10,433 nt of DNA from contig CAADZW010000082.1 in the NCBI GenBank assembly GCA_900753645.1, forward strand, positions 1 through 10,433, written 5' to 3'. A model generated the notes under the pieces. The model ran no database searches. It had not been told where the DNA came from and worked only from the letters and a program-made list of their open reading frames with translations. Position 1 is the stretch's first letter. The number at the start of each line of letters is the position of its first letter. This document shows, piece by piece, positions 1 to 6,882 of this stretch. The stretch comes from Bacilli bacterium (GTDB lineage: Bacteria; Bacillota_I; Bacilli_A; RF39; UBA660). A program made the translations under genes and the position numbers.

Positions 1-26
1 AATGGCCATCTAATTACTTTCCACAT
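1..26 (-). CDS. 5' end of an unidentified gene leaving the window
   Basis: Only eight full codons are visible (MWKVIRWP, then cut). The start is supported by a ribosome binding site AGGTGAG ending five bases upstream of the ATG at 26-24, and by a well-spaced promoter just upstream (44-72). The tryptophan-rich, basic beginning could be the cytoplasmic end of a membrane protein, but nothing can be said about function from so little sequence. Confidence 0.5.
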
Positions 27-43
27 ATTATCTCACCTATTTT

Positions 44-72
44 ATTATATAATAAATAAGTTAATAAAACAA
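44..72 (-). promoter_or_regulatory. Sigma-A-type promoter for the left-edge gene
   Basis: On the minus strand a perfect -10 hexamer TATAAT (49-44) lies exactly 17 bases downstream of TTGTTT (72-67), a weak -35 that keeps only the first three consensus bases. The -10 ends about 18 bases before the start codon at 26, so the leader would be very short. It lies downstream of the terminator at 125-156, consistent with independent transcription of the left-edge gene. Confidence 0.45.
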
Positions 73-124
73 TAATCATAACTAAAGAGAAATTTTCAAA
101 AATTATAAACTTCATTAATTAATC

Positions 125-156
125 AAAAAAGTCAAAAATACAGGTTTGACTTTTTT
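125..156 (-). terminator. Rho-independent terminator after the pilin-like gene (bidirectional)
   Basis: Positions 125-136 and 145-156 form a perfect 12-bp stem (AAAAAAGTCAAA with TTTGACTTTTTT) around an 8-base loop. The descending arm ends in six T on either strand, so it could stop transcription both ways. It starts 27 bases after the stop codon of the minus-strand pilin-like gene and closes that transcription unit. Confidence 0.85.
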
Positions 157-182
157 AACGTTCTAATCAATTCATATAAAAT

Positions 183-1313
183 CTAATCTAATATTGCACT
201 GACATTATTTATGTTAATAGTTATAACTGGACGAATTCCTGCATTGACAGAGGTAAAAACATCATAATAAATTAGTTCACCCATGTAATCAACACCCCAA
301 GCATAGTAAGGATGAGAGGAAACTTCATAATCTACTTGCGTTGTAGTCCAATACGCAGGTACTGATGCTGACCAGTCTTCTAACATCCTTAAATTTATTG
401 TTATCCACTCTGGTAATAATAAATCACCATATCCTGCTTGTTCTATTTCAGGTTTACAATCGCTTGCATCTGTACAATTATACGCTGATTGTAACATCCC
501 GTTAACTCTAGCAAAATATTCATCTTCCCAATTATTCTTATCATTTAAATTTTGATAAAATTCTGTAAATTGTACTATCTCTGTTGCACTTGGTAATCTT
601 TTGCTAGTCACATTAATCCAATCAGCAGTTCTTTCGTTCAAAGCATTGGTTGCTGTAATCGGGCCAGCTTCCTTCAAATAAACAAATGTTTCTTCATCTG
701 TCAAATCACTGTCAATCACTGGTTCAAAATTATAAAAATCATCACTGCTTATCCAAGAAACCTGTCCTCCTAAATTGTGATCTAATATTCCTGTTACTTC
801 ATCGCCATTTACTTCTAAAACATATATATTTTGCTCTATTCCATTGCCTACATCTACTTTTAATAGATCACCAACGTTATATGATTCCTCAATAGCAATA
901 TCTCCTTCTGTCATTTTACCATCTACCAAAGTATAAATATAGCCGTTACTCTTAACTTTTAAACGAGTTAATTTACTGTCGTAAGCTATTTCTAATATTT
1001 CGGCCTTACCTAAGTTTACCATACTTGAAACATTAGCAGGTTCTAAGCTATTGTTACATATTCTTACATAATTATCATCTATCTGTTCTTTCATATCCTC
1101 CATTGCACAATAATTAGTAATCCCACTATAAATCATATTAGCTTCAGATAAACCAGCAGATCTCTTAGCATCATCGATGACATTTAAAATAATTGGTGTT
1201 GCGATTAAAGCTATTATTGCTAATATGATTATTACTGCCAACAATTCAATTAATGTAAATCCTTTATTTAGTAAATGTTCATTTCCTATTTTATCATTTG
1301 CAATTTTTCTCAT
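183..1313 (-). CDS. Prepilin-type protein with large extracellular domain
   Basis: A 376-residue protein with a class III (type IV pilin / type II secretion pseudopilin) signal. A short basic leader ends in K-G at residues 17-18, followed by FTLIELLAV, with glutamate at position +5 of the mature protein, and a hydrophobic helix to about residue 45. Prepilin peptidase would cut after G18. The remaining ~330 residues are far longer than a typical major pilin and should fold outside the membrane. Four cysteines (69, 86, 280, 286) could form two disulfides. The C-terminal part contains YWTTTQ (321-326) and AGIRPVITI (358-366), reminiscent of the GxRPV endings of DUF6273-like surface domains in Bacillota; this likeness is from memory. 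The ATG start follows AGGAAG at suitable distance. The gene has its own promoter (1337-1365) and terminator (125-156). No pilus assembly ATPase, platform protein or peptidase gene is in view, so its machinery must be encoded elsewhere. Confidence 0.85.
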   Translation of the reverse strand: MRKIANDKIGNEHLLNKGFTLIELLAVIIILAIIALIATPIILNVIDDAKRSAGLSEANMIYSGITNYCAMEDMKEQIDDNYVRICNNSLEPANVSSMVNLGKAEILEIAYDSKLTRLKVKSNGYIYTLVDGKMTEGDIAIEESYNVGDLLKVDVGNGIEQNIYVLEVNGDEVTGILDHNLGGQVSWISSDDFYNFEPVIDSDLTDEETFVYLKEAGPITATNALNERTADWINVTSKRLPSATEIVQFTEFYQNLNDKNNWEDEYFARVNGMLQSAYNCTDASDCKPEIEQAGYGDLLLPEWITINLRMLEDWSASVPAYWTTTQVDYEVSSHPYYAWGVDYMGELIYYDVFTSVNAGIRPVITININNVSAILD

Positions 1314-1336
1314 ATATCTTCCTACTTTCCACCTAA

Positions 1337-1365
1337 ATTCTACAATATTTTCATCTAGAAGTCAA
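1337..1365 (-). promoter_or_regulatory. Sigma-A-type promoter of the pilin-like gene
   Basis: On the minus strand TTGACT (1365-1360) is followed after exactly 17 bases by TAGAAT (1342-1337). Each hexamer differs from consensus by one base. The start codon at 1313 lies 24 bases further on, giving a short leader that carries the AGGAAG ribosome binding site. The pilin-like gene is therefore probably expressed independently of the rel operon, although no strong terminator is visible between them. Confidence 0.75.
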
Positions 1366-1414
1366 CAAGAAAAACATTATATTAAACATACAAATTTTAA
1401 ATAAATTATCACGA

Positions 1415-1600
1415 TTATTTATAAGTAACAATTTCATCGATACTTAATCTTGGTTGAACAACTGAAAATTCATCTTTTACTCCAATAGCAGATACTAATT
1501 CTAAATCACTATTGACCAGATTATTGGCGTTTTGTTCGATCTTTTTAATGTACCCAATCCATAAACCACCCAACTCTTTATTCTCTATTTGTAGCAACAT
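1415..1600 (-). CDS. Small conserved-looking protein of unknown function (61 aa)
   Basis: I do not recognise this family. The 61-residue product is soluble and acidic, with no signal peptide or membrane segment. It begins MLLQIENKELGGLWIG and has a C-terminal stretch rich in beta-branched residues (SVVQPRLSIDEIVTYK). It looks like a real gene because the ATG at 1600 is preceded by a strong ribosome binding site, AAAGGAG, located inside the last codons of the AI-2E-type transporter gene. The two reading frames overlap by 23 bases, an arrangement typical of translational coupling. It is the last gene of the comN-rel-dtd-transporter operon. An alternative is a chance open frame, which the ribosome binding site and position make less likely. 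Confidence 0.6.
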   Translation of the reverse strand: MLLQIENKELGGLWIGYIKKIEQNANNLVNSDLELVSAIGVKDEFSVVQPRLSIDEIVTYK

Positions 1601-2633
1601 ATTTTTCTCCTTTGTTTTTAATGAAAAATTTATATGTTGTTACCAAAATAATCGAAAGAGGAACAGCAACAACGATACCAATGAAACCCAATAATATTCC
1701 GCCACTAAAAGCAGCTGTCATGGCAATTAGAGGATGGATTTGATTACTTTTACCATAAACTAACGGATTGATGATATAAGAATCGATAAATGAACCAATT
1801 AAAGTTGCTATTAAAACGGTTAAGCCTAATCCTGGACTAATCGTAAAACCGGTTATAATTCCTATAATTTGTATTAATATTCCACCAAAATAAGGAATGA
1901 AATTAGATAATCCTGATAAAAAACCTAGAAGTAAAGCATTAGGATGACCTATTATATAATATAAAAGAGTATATTCAAGAAAACTAATGCAAATAAGAAT
2001 AAGAAAACCTTTAATATAGTTTTTTATCTCGTGATCTAAAGCTTTAACATACTCATATATTCTTTTTGATTTATTGGCTAAATATTTTTTTATTGTCCCT
2101 CTAATTCTACTCATATCTAATAACATATAAACACTAGAAGCTAAAGCAATTAAAACATTAGTGATAACGCTTATTGAAGCATTAATAGTTTTAACAGCTC
2201 CATTTGATACGAATTTACCAACATTAGTAATTATTTGATTGAAAGTATTCATAATAGTATCACCAAAAGAACCAAAGTCGATGTTAAAATTAATTGATAG
2301 ATCCTTGATAAAAATAATTAATGAGTCAATTAAACTAAGAATTTGGTTAGACAATAAAGGGATTAGTAAAATCGCAATCATAACTACTATACCGACAATG
2401 GTAATCATCATCAAAGCAATTCCCAATCCCTTAGGTATTTTATATTTAGTTAGAAATTCAAGAATTGGATATAAAGCATAAGCTATTACAAAACCAGCAA
2501 ATAAAGGTAAAATAATCTTCAATATTTTACCAAAAATTCCTAACCATAAAGTATTTAACTGATAGACAAAAAAACAAATTATAGCAATTAAAGCAACGTT
2601 AATTAACTTAAAATCTAACTTGTTTTTAATCAT
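1578..2633 (-). CDS. AI-2E family transporter (YtvI/YueF/TqsA-like permease)
   Basis: A 351-residue polytopic membrane protein of the AI-2E transporter family (PF01594), of normal family length. Hydrophobic segments begin at about residue 12, with further pairs through residues 30-110, 150-170, 210-260 and 265-340. The C-terminal half carries the family signature: a loop IDSYIINPLVYGKSNQIHPL (about 285-304), then a glycine-rich GGILLGFIGIVVAVPLSI membrane region. Members exist as broadly conserved permeases; a few export autoinducer-2 or act as Na+(Li+)/H+ antiporters, so the substrate here cannot be named. The ATG overlaps the dtd stop as ATGA and follows AGGAAA. The gene is fourth in an operon behind rel and dtd. 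Its 3' end contains the ribosome binding site of the next small gene. The family call is firm; the function is open. Confidence 0.9.
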   Translation of the reverse strand: MIKNKLDFKLINVALIAIICFFVYQLNTLWLGIFGKILKIILPLFAGFVIAYALYPILEFLTKYKIPKGLGIALMMITIVGIVVMIAILLIPLLSNQILSLIDSLIIFIKDLSINFNIDFGSFGDTIMNTFNQIITNVGKFVSNGAVKTINASISVITNVLIALASSVYMLLDMSRIRGTIKKYLANKSKRIYEYVKALDHEIKNYIKGFLILICISFLEYTLLYYIIGHPNALLLGFLSGLSNFIPYFGGILIQIIGIITGFTISPGLGLTVLIATLIGSFIDSYIINPLVYGKSNQIHPLIAMTAAFSGGILLGFIGIVVAVPLSIILVTTYKFFIKNKGEKYVATNRE

Positions 2634-3076
2634 GATTTCCTACTTTCTAAGATAATTGTCACTGGACCATCGTTGTTTATTTCAACTAACATGTCAGCTT
2701 GAAATATTCCGGTCGCAACATTTACATTGTATTTTCTTAATTCATCATTGAACAAATCATACATCCTTTTGGCTTCTAAAGCTTTCATCGATTTAATATA
2801 ACTAGGGCGATTACCTTTGCTTGTATCAGCATATAAAGTAAATTGCGAAACTGATAAGACACTGCCACCCACATCCAATAATGATTTATTCATAATATGA
2901 TTTTCATCATCAAAAATACGTAAATTAACTAATTTTTTAGCTAAATAAGTTATATCTTCTAAAGTATCATTTGTATTAAAACCAACAAAAACAACTAAAC
3001 CAGCATTTATTTCTCCTACGATTTTAGAATCGACAGTTACCTTCGACTGTTTGCTTCTTTGAACTAATAGAATCAT
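2630..3076 (-). CDS. dtd: D-aminoacyl-tRNA deacylase
   Basis: A 148-residue protein matching the usual length of bacterial Dtd (about 145-150). The two active-site signatures are present: SQFTLYAD at residues 77-84 and the Gly-cisPro motif in NDGPVT (G137-P138). The protein is cytoplasmic and hydrolyses D-amino acids, and mischarged glycine, from tRNA, protecting translation from non-cognate chirality. The ATG start overlaps the TGA stop of rel by four bases (ATGA) behind only a weak GAGAG ribosome binding site, so translation probably depends on coupling to rel. The rel-dtd order is a conserved pair in Bacillota and supports the assignment. No missing residue or truncation is apparent. Confidence 0.96.
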   Translation of the reverse strand: MILLVQRSKQSKVTVDSKIVGEINAGLVVFVGFNTNDTLEDITYLAKKLVNLRIFDDENHIMNKSLLDVGGSVLSVSQFTLYADTSKGNRPSYIKSMKALEAKRMYDLFNDELRKYNVNVATGIFQADMLVEINNDGPVTIILESRKS

Positions 3077-5217
3077 TTAATTAATCTCTCTACTTTTAAG
3101 ATATGAGGAATCATGTTTAAATCATTCATGTATTTTAACAGTTTAGCTTTGTTCTCAACTAAAACAGTCACTTGGTAGGCGTAATTATCACCACTAGATA
3201 ATGATTTAATACTTTCAATCGTAATATCACTATTAGAAGTTTTGGCTACTATTTCCATTAGAATATTTTTATCTTCTAAAGATTTAATAAGTAAGCTAGT
3301 TGGATATTTTCTAACGGTATTATTCCATTTAACTTCAATGAGACGTTCTTCTAATTCGCTAACATTAGGGCAAGCCATACGATGAACAGTAATGCCGTGT
3401 CCTTTAGTGATATAGCCAACGATACGATCACCATTAATCGGTTTGCAACAAGAAGCAAGATTAACTTTGATATCATCGATTCCTTTAACGATGATATCGT
3501 TTTTTAGATGAGGTATCTTTACTTCTTTATCTTTTGTTTTATTTAAAATCATTTCTTCTTTCGTAATATTTTCATCGGTTATAACATTAATAACTTGAGT
3601 TGGAGTAAATTTACCGTTACCTAAATTAATATAGACTTCATTTAAATCCTGACATTTTAACTGTTCGACAATTTGATTAATATTTTCAGAGCTTAGAAAA
3701 TTACTGATCGCAATTTTTCTTTTTTTCAATTCTTTATTTAATAATTCTTCACCTTTGTGATAATAGTCATCTTTAATCGTCTTATTAAAATAAGATTTAA
3801 TTTTATTTTTAGCTTGAGTTGTTTTGGCAATATTGATCCATTCTTGACTTGGCGTTGAATTCTTGCTGGTATTTATCTTAACAATATCATTATCTTGTAA
3901 TTTATAATTTAAAGGGACAATCGTATTGTTGACAATCGCACCAACCATTGTATCTCCAACTTTAGAATGAACACGGTAAGCGAAATCAATCGGAGTTGAT
4001 CCATTCGGTAATTCGATTACATCACCCATAGGTGTAAATACATAAATAGTATCTTTTAGAACATCTTCTTTAACTGAATTGACAAAATGCTCATCACTTT
4101 CTTCGTTTTTTAACTCCATAATAACTCTAAAGAATTGGAGTTTTTGCTCCATTTCACTTTGCATATTTGATTTGCCCTCTTTATATGACCAATGTGAAGC
4201 AATTCCATTTTCAGCAACTTTATCCATTTCGTAAGTTCTAATTTGAATTTCGAATAATTGACCATCAATCCCAAAAACAGTCGTATGTAATGATTGGTAC
4301 ATATTAGTTTTAGGCATAGCAATATAATCTTTAAATCTTTTCGGAATTGGTCTAAATTTGGAATGGATCAAACCTAAAGCTTGATAACATTCTGCTTCAG
4401 TATCGACAAAGACACGTAAAGCTAGTAAATCGTATATTTCATTAAACGATTTTCCTTTGCTTAGTTTATTATAGATACTATAAATACTTTTACTGCGACC
4501 TTTGATTTGATGTTTAATATTGTGTTCGTTTAAAATTTTGGAAACACTTTCCATCATTTCAGCAATATAATTATCTCTTTCGACTTTGGTTTTGTTTAAT
4601 TTTTCGACAATTTCATAATAAACATCTGGTTTTAGATATCTTAAAGATAAATCTTCTAGTTCACTTTTAATACTGTTAATACCTAAACGGTGGGCAATAG
4701 GTGTAAAAATATCCAAAGTTTCACGAGCATTTTCTTTTTGTTTTTCTAAAGATAATGCCCACAAAGTACGCATGTTATGTAAGCGATCGGCAAGCTTTAA
4801 GATAATTACTCGAACATCTTCAGTTAAACCAATTAAAATTTTTCGTTGATTAGCTATCATTGCATCTGTGTCACCGGTAAAGTTTAATTTATTTATTTTA
4901 GTTATGCTTTCGACTAATTTAGCAACTTCTAGCCCAAACAATTCCTCTAATTGTTCTTTTTCAACATTACAGTCTTCAATCGTGTCGTGAAGCAAAGCTG
5001 CAGCGATCGTTTTGCTGTCAGCATGAATTTCACTAAGAATATATGCCACGTTCAAAGGATGAATAATATAGTCTTCACCACTAATTCGTTTTTGACCATC
5101 ATGTTTTTCTTTTGCAAATTCATAAGCTTTTTTTATTTCTTCTAGTTCTAGATCGTTTTTTATATAGGTTTTTAATTTTTTAGCTAATTGTTCAAAATTT
5201 TTAGCTCCATGTGTCAT
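3073..5217 (-). CDS. rel: Bifunctional (p)ppGpp synthetase/hydrolase (Rel/SpoT family)
   Basis: A 714-residue long RSH protein with complete domain order. The N-terminal HD hydrolase has H53, the H77-D78 pair in ALLHDTIEDC, and LADRLHNMR at 142-150. The synthetase has an ATP-binding stretch GRSKSIYSIYNKL (240-252), YDLLALRV (262-269), and the loop RFKDYIAMPKTNMYQSLHTT (294-313). TGS spans about 387-450. A zinc-finger/RIS region has C590, C591, H612 and C616, and an ACT domain covers about 640-714. The RFKD form of the RXKD motif is the one found in bifunctional, Mg/Mn-dependent Rel and SpoT rather than synthetase-only RelA. Both active sites look intact, so the enzyme should make and degrade (p)ppGpp in response to uncharged tRNA on ribosomes. 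It starts five bases after the comN-like stop, with a GAAGAG ribosome binding site, and overlaps dtd. Confidence 0.97.
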   Translation of the reverse strand: MTHGAKNFEQLAKKLKTYIKNDLELEEIKKAYEFAKEKHDGQKRISGEDYIIHPLNVAYILSEIHADSKTIAAALLHDTIEDCNVEKEQLEELFGLEVAKLVESITKINKLNFTGDTDAMIANQRKILIGLTEDVRVIILKLADRLHNMRTLWALSLEKQKENARETLDIFTPIAHRLGINSIKSELEDLSLRYLKPDVYYEIVEKLNKTKVERDNYIAEMMESVSKILNEHNIKHQIKGRSKSIYSIYNKLSKGKSFNEIYDLLALRVFVDTEAECYQALGLIHSKFRPIPKRFKDYIAMPKTNMYQSLHTTVFGIDGQLFEIQIRTYEMDKVAENGIASHWSYKEGKSNMQSEMEQKLQFFRVIMELKNEESDEHFVNSVKEDVLKDTIYVFTPMGDVIELPNGSTPIDFAYRVHSKVGDTMVGAIVNNTIVPLNYKLQDNDIVKINTSKNSTPSQEWINIAKTTQAKNKIKSYFNKTIKDDYYHKGEELLNKELKKRKIAISNFLSSENINQIVEQLKCQDLNEVYINLGNGKFTPTQVINVITDENITKEEMILNKTKDKEVKIPHLKNDIIVKGIDDIKVNLASCCKPINGDRIVGYITKGHGITVHRMACPNVSELEERLIEVKWNNTVRKYPTSLLIKSLEDKNILMEIVAKTSNSDITIESIKSLSSGDNYAYQVTVLVENKAKLLKYMNDLNMIPHILKVERLIK

Positions 5218-5221
5218 TTTA

Positions 5222-5497
5222 TCACTCTTCTTTAAAATAAATTTCTCTATTTTTTAAATTCATTTTACCTCTTATGTAACTATCGATAACGATATCGTCG
5301 ATGTTTAAAACATCATCAACCATCTCATACAAGGATAGGTCTCTTGCTTTTTTCCATTTGATTTCTTTTAAATAATTCCAAATATCTTCAATTTTAATAT
5401 AATTAAAACCATTTCTTTTCATTTGAATTCTTTTGGCTTCTAAAGCTGGTTTTAATCTATTATACAATTCTTCTAAACTGGTAAATTCATAATTCAT
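5222..5497 (-). CDS. comN: ComN-like post-transcriptional regulator
   Basis: A 91-residue, charged, helix-rich cytoplasmic protein resembling the ComN/YrzD family (Post_transc_reg, PF13797), based on length, the pattern ALEAKRIQMKRNGFNYIKIE followed by IWNYLKEIKWK, and position beside a spoVB-type gene and upstream of rel. In Bacillus ComN acts post-transcriptionally on the comE transcript; the role here is unknown. The start is placed at the ATG at 5497. A longer in-frame GTG at 5506 lies inside the ribosome binding site AGGTGAT (5508-5502) and cannot be the start that site serves; a GTG at 5500 is also possible. It is the first gene of the operon and its TGA stop precedes the rel ATG by only four bases. 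The family call rests on remembered patterns, so confidence is moderate. Confidence 0.65.
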   Translation of the reverse strand: MNYEFTSLEELYNRLKPALEAKRIQMKRNGFNYIKIEDIWNYLKEIKWKKARDLSLYEMVDDVLNIDDIVIDSYIRGKMNLKNREIYFKEE

Positions 5498-5506
5498 CAC
5501 TATCAC

Positions 5507-5573
5507 CTATTTCTATTTTATAAAACTCATACATATATTATATAAGAAAAAGCGATATTTTTAAAGGTGATTT
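5507..5573. promoter_or_regulatory. Divergent promoter region between comN-like and spoVB-like genes
   Basis: This 67-bp, nearly pure A+T spacer must hold promoters for both the leftward rel operon and the rightward flippase operon. Leftward, a TATAAT lies 17 bases downstream of a weak TTTAAA -35 that falls close to the rightward start. Rightward, TATATT/TATAAG candidates exist but no convincing -35 is seen. The rightward ribosome binding site AAAGGTGAT sits immediately before the ATG at 5574. Exact promoter positions are uncertain. Confidence 0.4.
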
Positions 5574-6866
5574 ATGAAAAAAAATAAATTTATTGTTTCA
5601 ACAATAATCTTAATAATCGGTGGCTTAATTACTAAAATATTGAGTATGGTTATTAAAATCGTCATGACTAGATTAGTTGGTACAGAAGGAATTGGATTAT
5701 ACATGTTAGTTAATCCCACTTTCATGTTGTTTATTGCAATTTGTACTTTAGGAATGCCGACGGCTATCTCTAAATTGGTTTCTGAGGATAACAGAAGCAG
5801 TAAAAAGTTGATTTTTTCAGCCACTTTTATAGCGATTACAGTTAACATTCTAATTATGTTATTGGTTTTATTATCATCTAGATTTATCGCTAATAATTTA
5901 TTACATGAACCACGATCTTATTACTCTTTATTAGCGATAGGATTAGTTTTACCGTTTATATCGATATCGGGAATTCTACGTGGCTATTTTTTTGGTAAGC
6001 AAAGAATGTTTCCACATGTTTTATCTAACGTTTTAGAAGATGTAACAAGACTAATTAGTATTATTTTATTTACGCCGATGTTTCTTTTGAAGGGATTAGA
6101 GTTTGCGGTAGCATTTCTAATTTTATCTAATATTATCAGCGAATTAACGTCGATTATCATTCTATTCTTCTTTCTACCTAAAAAATTTAAGTTGTCAAAA
6201 AAAGATATCACTCCTAATATCAGTGATGTTAAAGACATTTTAGGAATAAGTTTACCGACTACTGGCAGTAGATTAATTGGAACGATTGGTATGTTTTTTG
6301 AACCGATTATTTTAACTTATTTTTTGATTAAATTGGGTTATTCTAATCAATACATATTAAACGAATATGGAATACTAAATGGTTACGTTATGCCTTTAAT
6401 TTTACTACCATCTTTTTTCACTGGTGCTATTTCACAAGCTTTATTACCAATCGTAAGTAAAGGATACGCCAGCAAGAATTTTAAATATGTCAGAACTAAA
6501 ATCAAACAAGCAATTTTTTTCTCATTATTAATTGGTATTCCTGCAACGATTATTTTTGTTTTAATCCCTGAAATTCCACTAAAATTGATCTTCGCTACTG
6601 ATCAAGGGATAAAATATATTAAGATTCTTGCACCGATCTGCTTACTTCATTATATTCAAGCCCCACTTACTTCTTCGATGCAGGCGATCGGAAAATCAAA
6701 AGAAGCGATGAAAGATACATTAGTAGGTATGCTCTTAAGAACAGCTATTTTGATTATTTGCTGCTATCTTAATCTAGGTATTTATAGTTTAATTATCGCT
6801 AGTAGTATCAATATTATTTATGTTACTGTTTATCATATTATAAAAGTTAAAAAATACTTATATTAG
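5574..6866 (+). CDS. SpoVB-type polysaccharide/lipid II-family flippase (MOP superfamily)
   Basis: A 430-residue, very hydrophobic protein with about twelve membrane helices. It opens with a helix at residues 8-30 and the family-typical stretch RLVGTEGIGLYMLVNP (33-48), followed by CTLGMPTAISKLVSE. A mid-protein loop LPTTGSRLIGTIGMFF marks the second half of the MATE/MOP-like fold. The best match is the SpoVB/YtgP/Amj group of oligosaccharidyl-lipid flippases, which move lipid-linked glycan or peptidoglycan precursors across the membrane. Bacillus SpoVB has roughly 518 residues and 14 helices, so this one seems to lack a C-terminal helix pair rather than being broken: the frame ends cleanly at TAG and the next gene follows at once. 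The ATG follows AAAGGTGATTT. It lies divergent from the comN-like gene and is probably cotranscribed with the FkbM gene 16 bases downstream. The name does not imply that the organism sporulates. Confidence 0.85.
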   Translation: MKKNKFIVSTIILIIGGLITKILSMVIKIVMTRLVGTEGIGLYMLVNPTFMLFIAICTLGMPTAISKLVSEDNRSSKKLIFSATFIAITVNILIMLLVLLSSRFIANNLLHEPRSYYSLLAIGLVLPFISISGILRGYFFGKQRMFPHVLSNVLEDVTRLISIILFTPMFLLKGLEFAVAFLILSNIISELTSIIILFFFLPKKFKLSKKDITPNISDVKDILGISLPTTGSRLIGTIGMFFEPIILTYFLIKLGYSNQYILNEYGILNGYVMPLILLPSFFTGAISQALLPIVSKGYASKNFKYVRTKIKQAIFFSLLIGIPATIIFVLIPEIPLKLIFATDQGIKYIKILAPICLLHYIQAPLTSSMQAIGKSKEAMKDTLVGMLLRTAILIICCYLNLGIYSLIIASSINIIYVTVYHIIKVKKYLY

Positions 6867-6882
6867 CATATACTTCTATGAG

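Noticed and set aside
14..115. Hydrophobic 33-codon minus-strand frame beginning MKFIIFENFSLVMIIVLL
   Set aside because: It has no ribosome binding site, overlaps the promoter and the first codons of the better supported left-edge gene, and hydrophobic codons are favoured by chance in A+T rich DNA.
686..895. Plus-strand open frame across the pilin-like gene
   Set aside because: It lies opposite a well supported gene, has no ribosome binding site, and its translation is low-complexity and shows no domain pattern.
1384..1414. Weak hairpin between the 61-residue gene and the pilin promoter as an operon terminator
   Set aside because: The stem is almost all A-T, contains a mismatch, has a two-base loop and no clear T tract.
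5222..5506. Longer comN-like product starting at GTG 5506
   Set aside because: That GTG is part of the AGGTGAT ribosome binding site; the ATG at 5497 is correctly spaced from it.
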